Program-made: the position numbers and the translations under genes
Shown: in pieces, positions 49,557-60,119 of the stretch
How the letters are laid out: each line of letters begins with the position of its first letter
Position numbering within the stretch: position 1 is the stretch's first letter
NCBI GenBank assembly: GCA_028023455.1
Contig: JAQFVV010012394.1
Coordinates: 25,185,053-25,249,052 of the forward strand
DNA length: 64,000 nt
Direction of reading: 5' to 3'
Origin: Epiperipatus broadwayi
Taxonomy: Eukaryota; Onychophora; Udeonychophora; Euonychophora; Peripatidae
Notes under the pieces: model-generated
The model's database searches: none
What the model saw: the letters and a program-made list of their open reading frames with translations, nothing else
What the model was told of the DNA's origin: nothing

Positions 49557-50240
49557 ATATATAGAAGTAAACAGAATATTGGATGCAAGTTAATTTATGA
49601 TAATAGCAAGGAAAGTAGTTTATTGTTTAAGGCTCGAACAGGATCTTTAGCAACAAGGGAATATACACATAAATGGAAAAATGTGGGTGATTTAGTCTGC
49701 AAGTTGTATAAGGAAGGCATAGAAAATATTATGCTCCCATTAATTGAATGTAAATGCTTGTAAGTAGAAAGGTATATAGAAGTAAACAGAATATTGGTTG
49801 CAAGTTAATTTATGAAAATAGCAAGGAAAGTAGTTTATTGTTTAAGGCTCGAAGAGGATCTTTAGCAACAAGGGAATATACACATAAATAGAAAAATGTG
49901 GGTGATTTAGTCTGCAAGTTGTATAAGGAAGGCATAGAAAATATTATGCTCCTGTTAATTGAATGTAAATGCTTGTAAGTAGAAAGGGCACAAATAATGA
50001 AGTTGTGGGAAAATAAATATAAACAAAGGGATTATATAGAAGGTGGGCTCTTAGTTTTTAGGCTGGATTTGGAAAAAGATAAAGGGGGATTTAGATATAA
50101 AGGGTCATGGAGTTGACAAAGAGTATGTTATAAAAATGGGATGGAGCAAGATAGAGAAGAATATGGGAAAGACTTAGGGTGGGGAATGGAAAGAAGAAAA
50201 TAAAATGGCTAACAGGTTTCTCTGAACATGGTAGCTGAGA
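49557..50240 (+). pseudogene. 3' part of CR1-like LINE with a 215-bp tandem duplication
   Basis: This continues the element interrupted by LTR B. Units 49563-49777 and 49778-49988 are near-identical direct repeats (AGAAGTAAACAGAATATTGG, AAGGCTCGAACAGGATCTTT). Decayed frames read K-L-I-Y-D-N-S-K-E-S-S-L and E-Y-T-H-K-W-K-N-V-G-D-L-V, a hydrophilic post-RT region. The downstream end is approximate. Confidence 0.7.
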
Positions 50241-51200
50241 GATTCCTAACTCTGATAAAGGAGAAGTCACAGTGCATCTTATCTCATCATCATCATCTCC
50301 TTCTACTCCCTGCTGCCAACTTTTGTAAGACTGAGTAATTAATATATAATGAGTGATATCAATATCCAATGCTATTCTATCCATATTACCACACTAGCGT
50401 CTCCCTTATAATCCTCAGCAATGAGGATTTTGAATCTGAATTTATTGCTTCTTAATTTTTTGGCCCTAATGCATTTTCTTTCCAGCAGCTACTAGCCTGA
50501 AATCCAATATAATTTTAATGTTTAGAATTCAAGCCAGTTTGTCTTTAACAATTCACTAATTATATGTTTGATATTATCAGTATTTATAACAACTAAGGAC
50601 ACCATTATCCTTTGGGCAAGACAGATAGGTAGCAAAAAAAATAACATCCAGCTTACACAATGTTTTCAGCAGCAAACTTTATTTTATTCACTGATACCAT
50701 CTATTGTAACCTTAAGTAATCAATAAATATAAACTAGAAGCACAGATGTCGCATGATATTTTTTGATTTTACATCAATCCTAATGCTTACAATTGTTATA
50801 AAAACTAAGACAACCAAAACTTATAATTAATAAACTTCTGTAATATTCATGTAGCTAGACAAGCAAGGTAGTTTCAAAATTCAAAACATTAAGATGTTTT
50901 TGAATTTAGACAAGTAGCTTAATAGTAAAAAAAGAATAGATATTTTCTGGATGGAAAATACATTAGATTCAAGATTCAGATACAAGGTCTTTTCAAAAAA
51001 ATCTGGGAATGTGGGTATGGCAGACAAAGATTTAATATACATTATTAGATAACAGTCATTCATTATTCAAGCTTAGCAATGGAGAAAAGTTTGCTCCTAT
51101 AAAACATTATGTAAATTGGAGAACTTGTATTAATAATAATTTTAATATGCAAAAACGAATTATTAATATCACAATGGAAAAATAATCCTATTAAATAAAA
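50241..51200. other. INTS3 intron, nothing recognised
   Basis: AT-rich. The minus frame at 50091-50384 overlaps the end of the LINE and has no motif. Confidence 0.45.
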
Positions 51201-51204
51201 ATAA

Positions 51205-51338
51205 ATAATCGAAAGGCATTATTGATTTAGGAGTTCATAAGAAGTTTAAATGCTAAAAGTGCCAGAATTAAAATCAAACTGAGAATCTTACAGTCCAGAG
51301 TCTGACACTTTCTCATTACATCAAATCACGTAGGGCAA
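51205..51338 (-). mobile_element. tRNA-derived SINE copy 3
   Basis: On the minus strand: GATTTGATGTAATGAGAAAG (A-box region), GTGTCAGACTCTGGACTGTA, TTCTGGCACTTTTAGC and the body CTTCTTATGAACTCCTAAAT. It matches the copy at 35960-36085. Confidence 0.7.
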
Positions 51339-51477
51339 GATATCCTATTTAATGACATCAAATAATCTAAACATATTTACTTAAATACTTTAATATTAAG
51401 TAATAATAATAATGTCAACTATCTACAAACTGTAAAGAAATTAAAGAAATCATCTCTTGTTTTCTGAAATAGTTTTC

Positions 51478-52487
51478 AATATGGATAATCTTCAACCATT
51501 ATCAATCCGCTGCAGGCTGAAGGTCTCTCCAAGTTCAATCAATCTTCATCCAAGTCTAGCTTCTCTTTGCCATATAACCACTGCACACTTTCTTATTTTC
51601 ATTCATTCATTCATTCATTCATTCATTTCACATATGGTCACTTTCAAGGCATTTTACAATCTCTTGGAATACAGTTTAAGATTTCAATTGTCCAACTATT
51701 ATCATCTCTTCTAGCAATATCTCCAGCCCAACTCGTCTTTTAATTCTTTCATCGATGTCAGTAACAATCATTTATTCTCTTACCCATGTATTATATTGCC
51801 ATTTCGATCTCTTCCTGTTACCCCTCATATGCATCTCTCCATATTCATTTGAGTGATCTGAAATCTATGTATTGCTCTTCTATTATGTGTCCCAAGTCTC
51901 AGATCCATAAGTAAGAACTGATAAAAACACATTTATTAAAAACCTTTCTTTTCAAACATATAGACATATTTCCTTTTAATATTAAGTTTATTTCTATCAA
52001 AATCATTCCAACCAACTTTAATTCTATGATTAATTTAATCTATTGTTTCCATTTGTAGAAATAATCTGATCAAGGTATTTGTAGTTGTTAACTTCTTCTA
52101 ATTCATCATAATCAATCTTTATTTTCACCTTTTGAAAAAATCCATTGAACATTACTTTAAACTAACATTTACCTTTAGTCCTATTTTCTTACTTTAATCT
52201 GATAACTCTTGCAACATTTCCTGAAGCTCTGAAGCACTATTTGCAAAAATAACTACTTCAACTGCAATATCTAAATGACTTAAATAATCTCCATTTACTT
52301 TTACTCCTTTAGCTTTCCATTTTAATCCACAAAATATTTCTTGCAGCACTGCTGTAAAAAGTTTTGAAGATATGGAGTCACTCTGTCTTACATCCTTCTC
52401 AATGTTAACTTTTCTAGTGTCATTATGTAATCTAATTGTTGCTGTTGCATTTTTATAAATATTCTTCAGCATATGATAATATCCTGG
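51478..52487 (-). pseudogene. RTE-type LINE, 5'-truncated copy C
   Basis: The 3' end at 51478 reads inward to L-K-N-I-Y-K-N-A-T-A near 52470, where homology stops. Blocks: IRLHNDTRKVNIEKD, VRQSDSISSK and L-K-W-K-A-K-G-V-K-V-N-G. The catalytic box is decayed (D-I-A-V-E-V instead of DFADDV) near 52275. The region deleted in copies A and B is present here (AGTAAGAAAATAGGACT). A CATT-repeat microsatellite at 51598-51630 interrupts the tail region. Confidence 0.82.
51598..51630. repeat. (CATT)n microsatellite
   Basis: Seven consecutive CATT units lie inside RTE copy C. Confidence 0.9.
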
Positions 52488-52773
52488 GTCTTAGTCACTA
52501 TTAAATTAAATGACCTCATTTTAATTTTAAATGCTTTGTAATATAGATAAGTAGAAATCCATTTAATCATTCAAAAATTCAAATTCAAGTTATCCCATAA
52601 TTTGCATATAAGCTTATTTTTCAAGAAAAGCAATGTAACTATTTATGCAACAATAATTTGTATTTTATAGTTTAGTAATGAAACCACTTCATAATTATTA
52701 ATTACATATAAATTCTCCAATAAACATCACATGACCACCACCTCTTACGTTTGTGTATAACTGTTGTTAAAAT

Positions 52774-53106
52774 AGACAAAACTCACTATACGTATTGTCG
52801 CACACAGCAAGCTAGAGCAATCAATGGATGCCAGAAGGTTTGTGCATAAAATCCCCATCTAGTGCCTACTCATTCAATATCCCCAGACTAGTTTCTGGCT
52901 TGTGGCCTTCATCAGTGAGGAGCCTTGGATCTGAGAGCACTGCACCTAGATCTTAGGCTCCTCACTGACGAAGGCCACAAACCAGAAACTAGTCTGGGGA
53001 TATTGAATGAGTAGGCACTAGATGAGGATTTTATGCACAAGCCTTCTGGCATCCATTGATTACTCTAGCTTACTGTGTGCGGCAATACGTATAGTGAGTT
53101 TTGCCT
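52774..53106. mobile_element. Foldback element copy 2 (loop inverted relative to copy 1)
   Basis: Arms 52774-52932 and 52948-53106 are inverted copies around the 15-nt loop 52933-52947 (GAGAGCACTGCACCT), centre 52940. Arm sequence matches copy 1 (AAAACTCnCTATACGTATTG, CCAGACTAGTTTCTGGCTTG). The left flank (ATCACATGACCACC from about 52725) has the same orientation as in copy 1, while the loop is its exact reverse complement. Confidence 0.87.
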
Positions 53107-54065
53107 GATATAAATTCTCATGAAACCTTCCTAAAACAACTTTAAAATATACACAAAATGTTGAGAAAAATATTAGTTAATAAAAACGAATGCAATAATT
53201 GCTATAACTTGAAGCCCAATAAATATATCCATTATCATAGTAAAGATTGTTTTTAAGTAAATACTTAGAAGATGTACCTAAAAACATGTCATGTGCATCA
53301 AGATACTGGAAATATATTAATTAAACATCACAAATCGATAGTAAAAATTTTATAAATCAACCTAACAATTTAAAATGATTTATATAATATAAATTATTTT
53401 ATTTAAACCCATTTAAAACAATCTTTTAAAAAATATAGCACTAGCAGATATACTATGTTCTATTACACTGCACATACCTATTAAGATAAGTTTTACATAT
53501 ATGATTTTAAAATATTCTTTTCTTAGTAGTAACTGTATAGTAGTTTGAGTGAGTATTTTACAGGCGAATAAGCATTTAACAGTTCTGTTAATGGGGTTTT
53601 TTTATCAGTTATCTTGAAATCTTTAGTTGAGTCTGCTACTCTATTGCCGTGCTGGCCTGTGCAGGGCACATTTTTTCTTAATATTAAAGAATATGGATAT
53701 AATCTTTATCATTATATTATCTGATCATGTGTGTGATACAGAATTTACCCCTAATTTTTCTTAATATACTTTCACATTTCTCTTAACTCTTCTATAGTGG
53801 AATTATCATTGACAATTTTCATTATATTGATCCTGCAATACTTTTATCTTTTAGTTTTCTATGTCTGTTATTATCTCAAACTTTTTAAAATTGAATAATC
53901 TTTTAGTATAGTCTTTTTATGTATATATGGGTTTATTTTTACTTTGGAGTACTTTATTATATTCATAGGTTTAATATTTCTATTAAACTCATAGATATAA
54001 TAAAGTGTCCAGAATTGAAAAAATATAAAAATCTGAGAAAATAATATACACAAGTAATAGAACTA
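53107..54065. other. INTS3 intron, nothing recognised
   Basis: AT-rich sequence with no exon or repeat family identified. Confidence 0.45.
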
Positions 54066-54069
54066 TTAT

Positions 54070-54190
54070 CATATGTGGTTAGGTGCTGTGGTATAGTCTA
54101 TGAACTGTGGCCCAGCTCTGTCACTTGCAGTATTTTAACTTCTTACAAACTCCTGAGCAATAAACGGTTCGAATATTTGCTTTTTTTCTA
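54070..54190 (+). mobile_element. tRNA-derived SINE copy 4
   Basis: TTAGGTGCTGTGGTATAGTC (A-box-like), CACTTGCAGTATTTTAACTT and the body ACAAACTCCTGAGCAATAAA place it in the family of 7388, 35960 and 51205. Confidence 0.55.
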
Positions 54191-54383
54191 TAAAACTATT
54201 TCACTTTAATTCAGCTCTTTTTAAAATGTACCACGGGTAAGTTTCAGAAATATTGATCAAACATGCCTATCCAAAATAAAAAAAAATACTTTATATATAA
54301 GGTAATAATAAAAATGGTTCATTCAAATCTAACTTCTGATCTTTGATAATAGTAAATATGAAAGTTATTCCAAAATGGCTTAC

Positions 54384-54496
54384 CACTAATATAAAATGAG
54401 CTTTGTGTAAAGCCTGGATAATTTGTGCTTCACTTTGAGGTTCAGAGAAAAAAGTGACAGCAACATACATTTGATTTTGATTAATACAAGCATACC
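54384..54496 (-). other. Candidate orphan exon of unknown identity
   Basis: A 113-nt minus-strand stretch has a good acceptor (ATTCTAG) and strong donor (GTAAGC). One frame encodes YACINQNQMYVAVTFFSEPQ and SEAQIIQALHKAHFILV without stops, and looks compositionally like real protein. I do not recognise it. It lies in the 14.9-kb INTS3 intron between exons 1 and 2, but in the INTS3 phase it would read only four codons before TAA. It is either an exon of another transcript, a poison exon, or an old exon copy. Confidence 0.35.
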
Positions 54497-54566
54497 CTAG
54501 AATGATTACCATTTTTGAATTAATAATTTTGTAAATAAAATGTTGTTTCTTTTTAGTTCTAGACAT

Positions 54567-55950
54567 CTTCTTTGTTAATTAGAAGGTATGTAGGTGATTG
54601 AGCCTTTAGACATTAATGGTTAATAATTAAACATTGTATATTACAAACTTTCCAAAGATAACTGAGTTAAAAAATCATATAATTCATTAAATTAAATATA
54701 TTACTTGTTTTAAATGAAAGATATCTAATACATTTGAAATAAGGAATTCTTTATTAACTCTTCTTATAGTGCAACTATATAATATAAATTTTCACAAGCC
54801 TGGAAATTATGAAAGTTATTACAAAATCTGATTTGTTTTGGTTTTTAAAACCAAAAACTATCATATGCAAATTGTTACTCCATCAAAAAAAGGATGAAAT
54901 CATTTCCATAATCTTAATATAGTTGTCTGACACCTAGTAGTGTTAGATTCGTTTAAATATTTTATGAAATAACTGAATATTTTAACTATTTTTTTTTTCC
55001 AATATTGGTAAGAAGGGAGGAAGTTATGATGATGCTGAAAAATAAACTTATGATACTTATATGCTTGATAAGTGGAAGATTAGAATTAGATGGTTTTACT
55101 CAACTATATTTATTTTTATGTTTCTTTCAATTATTTTAAATATATACATAACTGCTCTTTATAAAAGTGCATTGTAGATTCATATGTTGACATTTGTAGT
55201 TTTAATTGCAATGATTTACTATAACAAACGAGCATTCCAGTGAAACTTTTGGAAATGTTCACAGCAGTTGCTTAATATTTTGTTTTTGGATCTGAATGTT
55301 TTCATTCCTAAATAGCAGTGCCAGCAAATGCAGGCCGCACCACAGTCACTACATGCTTGTTATTAATATCACAATTTATACTCTAAAATCTTTTCAGTAA
55401 AAATATATTTTCCAGAGTAGCATTCAAAGTGAACCATACTCTTCAGAATTTACTAAAATTGTCATCCTTGTTATATGCCATGATAAAATCCATAATCAGA
55501 AAGTTCTTTTTAATAACTTGATGAACAGTCATTCCTTCTACATTCCATCCCTTTTGGTTTTTCCACATTTTATGAAAAGAGAATCCCAATTAGTAAAAAA
55601 ATAAAAATGGTGATGCAGTACACTCCTTATGAGGAATATTTCCAAGAATCTTCATGGAAGATAACTATCATTTGTTTCCCCCAGCTCCATATTCAAATTA
55701 AAGATCTTACTAAAACTCAAGTTTTTCAAGACAATAGCAACAATGACAATAATACCAGAGTCAACCATTGAAACACAGATACTTTTGTGGCACTAATAAT
55801 AAATTTTTCTTTTATGTGTTGAAAAATAAGTTATTCTCTGTTGAAATCTTATTACAAATAAGTAACAGGATTTATATAATGATGTTATTTATATTTCTAG
55901 CCAGAAGAAAAAATTGCTTTCAGTTAATAAGGAAATGAGATTATTAAAAT
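54567..55950. other. INTS3 intron, nothing recognised
   Basis: AT-rich; no feature supported. Confidence 0.45.
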
Positions 55951-55954
55951 ATAG

Positions 55955-56215
55955 ATACAGACCTGGAGTTAGGTCTATATAATTGTCTAAGCAGGGTGAT
56001 TTGCATTCAAATACTGATTTGAATTTTGGGCAGTTAGCAGATGTACGGCTGCATTAGTTTCAGTTTTGAATCCCAAGTGTCACTGTTAAAGGGTAATAGC
56101 TGGCAGTCTGAGGATGGGGATTTAAAATGCAATAGGATTTCCAGTAATTACTGATTATTCAAACTTATAATAGATGGTACTAGAATAGAGCTGCTTTTGT
56201 TTTAGGATCTGTGTA
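55955..56215 (+). mobile_element. Possible tRNA-like repeat with foldback-arm-like tail
   Basis: GACCTGGAGTTAGGTCTATA is followed by GGGTGATTTGCATTCAAATA (B-box-like). Then GATGGGGATTTAAAATGCAA and TAATTACTGATTATTC resemble the outer foldback arm. Heavily decayed. Confidence 0.35.
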
Positions 56216-57412
56216 AATAAACCTTTTAAAATTGATAGCTCTCAACAAGGGATTGAAACAGCTTTTTGTTTTCATCAAATTGCTGATAACATTTGAAGTA
56301 AAATTATTGCTGTAAAACAATGTAATAGTTAGATTCTTGTTTCAGATAGTTACTGGATTTTATTTAATTCTTTGGATAGTATTTGTCGAAAACTACATTA
56401 ATTTTAATTCAATTCCAAAAATGATACAGAATGACTGTTAAAAATATTTGCAGAGTGATTTAAATTTTAGGTGCCCCCTAGAGCTATAAAATAAATTTAG
56501 AATTGCATCATCAATAACGAATGTCATTAATATTAGAAAATAAAATTAATTATCAAATTTCTGTATTAATTTGCCTAGTCTTTTAACCTTGATAATTGAA
56601 AGCGGGTGAAATATTTCTTACAAAATAAAAAATATCAAAACATTTGATTCACCGAAGAGTGTAGTATTTTTTTATATTAACCGTTACAACCTGATTGTGC
56701 TCTTTAGTCAATAGAAATATTTCTGTGGTATTACAAACAATATGAAAATAATAATTGGTGTAAGAAAATTTACAGTTTGCAGATTTCTATTTTCAATATG
56801 CTGAAATGGCATCTTAACAATAAAATGATCTACTTGGTTTTTAATTAATAGTAATTAACTTTAAAATATATATATTGGGAAACCAGTCTTCAAAAGCTAC
56901 CAAAACTCTAACAATAATGAAGACGAAAGCTAATTTATATAGCAGATTACTCAAATACCAGATGTTTTAGTCGTCTCCTATCATTTTTATGACCTAGTTA
57001 AAAATAAATGACAGTATTGAAATGGCATTATTTTGATTATCATTAAAAAAGTGTACAACACTCAGAAAAGTTGATTGTTTTAAGGAAGAGGAGTAGTAAA
57101 ATGATTGGATTTTATCATTATAATATCAATGTCCTTTTGAAAACCAGATAAGACATGTTGCAAAAATGCTACTCATATGATCATAATAGCTGATGTTACT
57201 TGATGGCATTTAATAATAATAATAATAATGAATACATATAAACTAAATTGATTTTTTTTTTTTTACATTAAAACATATGTAAATAAATAACAAAAGAATT
57301 TTCCCTTCTAATAACAATGTTAATTCTCAAACTCATTAACATAAAATATTAATATTTTAAATTAAAACTCATTTTAAAAAGTCACAAATTTGAAATAATA
57401 AAGATTTTTTAC
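56216..57412. other. INTS3 intron, nothing recognised
   Basis: AT-rich. A single CTCF-like TGCCCCCTAGAG lies at about 56472. No exon seen. Confidence 0.45.
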
Positions 57413-57479
57413 CTATTGTCTTTAAAAACAGTTAACATGGATTCTGCCAGCCAAATATTTTTCGGAGAAATATCACCAC
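57413..57479 (-). CDS. INTS3: INTS3 exon 1 of window (residues GGDISPKNIWLAES...)
   Basis: The 67-nt exon has its acceptor AG at 57480-57481 and donor GT at 57411-57412. It needs one G from the previous exon, reads GDISPKNIWLAESML and ends two bases into an Arg codon. The NIWLAES core matches INTS3 (vertebrate form about GGDVTAKNIWLAES). The preceding exon is not within 57480-64000 as far as I can see, so that intron is longer than 6.5 kb. Confidence 0.92.
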
Positions 57480-59837
57480 CTTAAATGATATGGATATGTA
57501 AATAAAAAATTTAAAATTATATCATAAGCATTAAATTGTATCTAGTGAATATTTATATACACTAAACATAATTAATTAAAAAATGTACAATAAATAGAGA
57601 AAACTACTTGCTAATTAGATATATGATATCTAGAAGTAAACTGGGTTACGTTTTTAGTGAATGAATGTGAAAAGGTTAATTATTTCAAAATACTTATTAT
57701 TTTTATGATCCTTGACAATAAAATGTTTGAAAAAATTAGTACAATGTATAAAATGATTATAGCTTTTTAAACCAAAGCTATCCAATATTAAGTAATCCAA
57801 GAGTAGCATTAAAAATATATATTTCAAGGACCGTATCCAAAATAATAAATACATATATTAGATTTTTGGAGAGACCTATCATTAATTAGGTTTAGCAGGC
57901 ATTACAAATTTATTAAAGTTTTTATTGAAGCAGAAGGCAATATATAATAATTGTTTATAATATGTCATTTTAGCAAGAGTTTAGAGATAGTTCAATTTCA
58001 TTTACTAAACTACTTATATCAATTTTAATGCTTGTGGTATCAATGCCATATCAAATTCTCACTGCAGACTACATATAGTTCGTATTTTGGATAATTATAT
58101 GTTAAATTATAACTATCCACTTAACATTTAAAAATTCAATATACTAAAGAAATTATTTTTACATTTGCATATATGTTTTTATCCATACATAAATACTCAC
58201 ACAATATACACATACGTTCAGCTAATGTACTTATATTCAGATTTCAGAGAAAAGACCTGTCACAAATATTAAGTAATGATAACTCCATTTGTTTTAATTT
58301 GTTAATGCTCTTCAGTCTTTTAAAGCCAATTAATGTCCCATATACAGAGTTTTGCTATTAATTTTTATGAATAGTTTTATATTTAGAATTATGATAGGTT
58401 TTCTTTATACACAGTCCTCCTGCTCAGCAAAACTTTCCCCAAAAAGTATATCCACAATTTTCCTAAAGATCCAATAAACTTTAATATCCCAATTCAAATT
58501 ATATCTTACAGCAAAAACATTTCTTATCTTTGGAATCAATCAAGAATTGTTCTTATTTATTATATTATATTTTCATATCTCATCTCCATTTAAGTTTTTT
58601 AAATTTTACAATTAAAAAAAATGCCATTTTGGGATTGAATTTGTATTATTCCAAGATTCTTTGTGACGCAATTTTGGATTTATTTTTGAAATCCTAAATT
58701 AAATTAATGCACATTCTTTAAAAGCTTTTCTTTTAGACATAAAAACATTTACATATGCAAAGTTCTTTATATGAAGGCAGATAAAAATAACTAAGCTACA
58801 ATGTTCTACATACAAGATACAACTCTCAGATCACTTAATTGTAGTAATTTTCCAAAATTATCACACTCTGGATATAATTTATTTTATTATTAAAATTTGA
58901 TTTTCTAGCATCAAACTTTCTGTGTGCACATACCATCCATTTCAGATAAATACATTAATAATTATTTCTAAACATTTATTTGAGCAGAAATTATCATATC
59001 ACTCTTAGCTCAAAGTTCAAGTAAAGTTTAATATTTCTATTTTTTAATTAAATATAAACAGATTGAATTTTTTTTAGATATATTTAAAACTTCCATCCAC
59101 TACATATTCTTGAAAATAAAAATATCTGAGACTGTAATCTGGATCAACTGAAGCATATTAGTTCAGCACAAAAATGAATCTTAGAGACTACTTTTTTTTT
59201 TTTTTCAGATCTCTTTATTTATGTTTCAAAATATGTGGTAACGCAGAAGTTTTAAATACATATTTAAAAAAATGTATTTTTTTATCATTTCATTATTATT
59301 TCTATTTTATTTCTAATATTAGAGCTACATAATGAGCCTATTATATTTGTCGGAGAATACATTCACTTCAAAAAAAAAAAAATTAAGTCTGTTAAATGCC
59401 TTTTTTTTTTTATTTATTTCTTCCACTTTACTAATTTAAGTGACTTAGATGCAATATCGTTAATCTGGCACTTTTGGTTCCTAAGCTATTCCAAATTAAC
59501 AATATTGTCAAATTAAGAATAATTTAACAATACTCTTTCTATCTCCTCCCATTTCAAATGCCTCCATTAAAATCTTCCATATTTTCAAAGCGCTGACAAG
59601 TTACTTGCAACTTAAAAATAAATATTAAATATGAGCTGATTTAGTACATATCAAGTAGAAAAAAAATTAAATTTGATAAAAAGATAAAATCAATATTTTA
59701 GACTATAATATGTTGTTTATAAATCTAATAATTTTATTTCATAACAATATTATACAATATATTAATTTACATACAGTATTGTAACTATTAAATAATTAAA
59801 TGTGTGTTTACATATATGTAATGATCAGATATGTTAC
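57480..59837. other. INTS3 intron, nothing recognised
   Basis: AT-rich; I searched for the preceding INTS3 exon here and did not find it. Confidence 0.5.
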
Positions 59838-59926
59838 GGTAACATCTCCACAAACTCGTTGAATAAAAGAGACACGTTTTACGCAATCTCGAAGAAATGG
59901 CAGAGCTGATTTTAATAATCTTGCAT
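59838..59926 (-). other. Candidate orphan exon of unknown identity
   Basis: An 89-nt minus-strand stretch lies after a T-rich tract and CAACAG, with a possible GTAACA donor. One frame reads ARLLKSALPFLRDCVKRVSF, then IQRVCGDVT, helix-like and free of stops. It is not a part of INTS3 that I know, and its end phase does not fit INTS3 exon 1. Identity unknown. Confidence 0.3.
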
Positions 59927-60119
59927 CTGTTGAATCAAATAAATAAATAAACATCGGTATTAGAACTATCTATCTATAGCTTTGAAAATGAAGGCACCGT
60001 TCCTTTGAAAGCGCTAAGTATAGAAATAAATAAATATACAGGAGTTTTAGTATGGAGATATTACCATACTGTATTGTGTTTATTATTATTATTTTTAATA
60101 TATAAATATTCCAGATTAA

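Larger units (their letters stand above)
1695..57479 (-). other. INTS3: INTS3 gene, central part (11 exons, both ends outside window)
   Basis: Eleven minus-strand exons with consistent phases and GT-AG borders together encode about 355 residues that follow the known order of Integrator subunit 3. The protein belongs to the nuclear Integrator complex, which cleaves and terminates RNA polymerase II transcripts. It also scaffolds the SOSS single-stranded-DNA-binding complex. Diagnostic runs, in order, are [100 protein letters not shown] and an acidic FSDDEDD stretch. Intron sizes in transcript order are about 14.9 kb, 94 nt, 81 nt, 4.3, 3.9, 5.1, 15.3, 3.0, 1.9 and 6.1 kb. The promoter, N-terminus and C-terminal half are not in the window. 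Family assignment is from memory of INTS3 sequences. Confidence 0.95.

Noticed and set aside
59838-59926. Missing INTS3 exon preceding exon 1
   Set aside because: Peptide does not match INTS3 and its end phase would put exon 1 out of frame.
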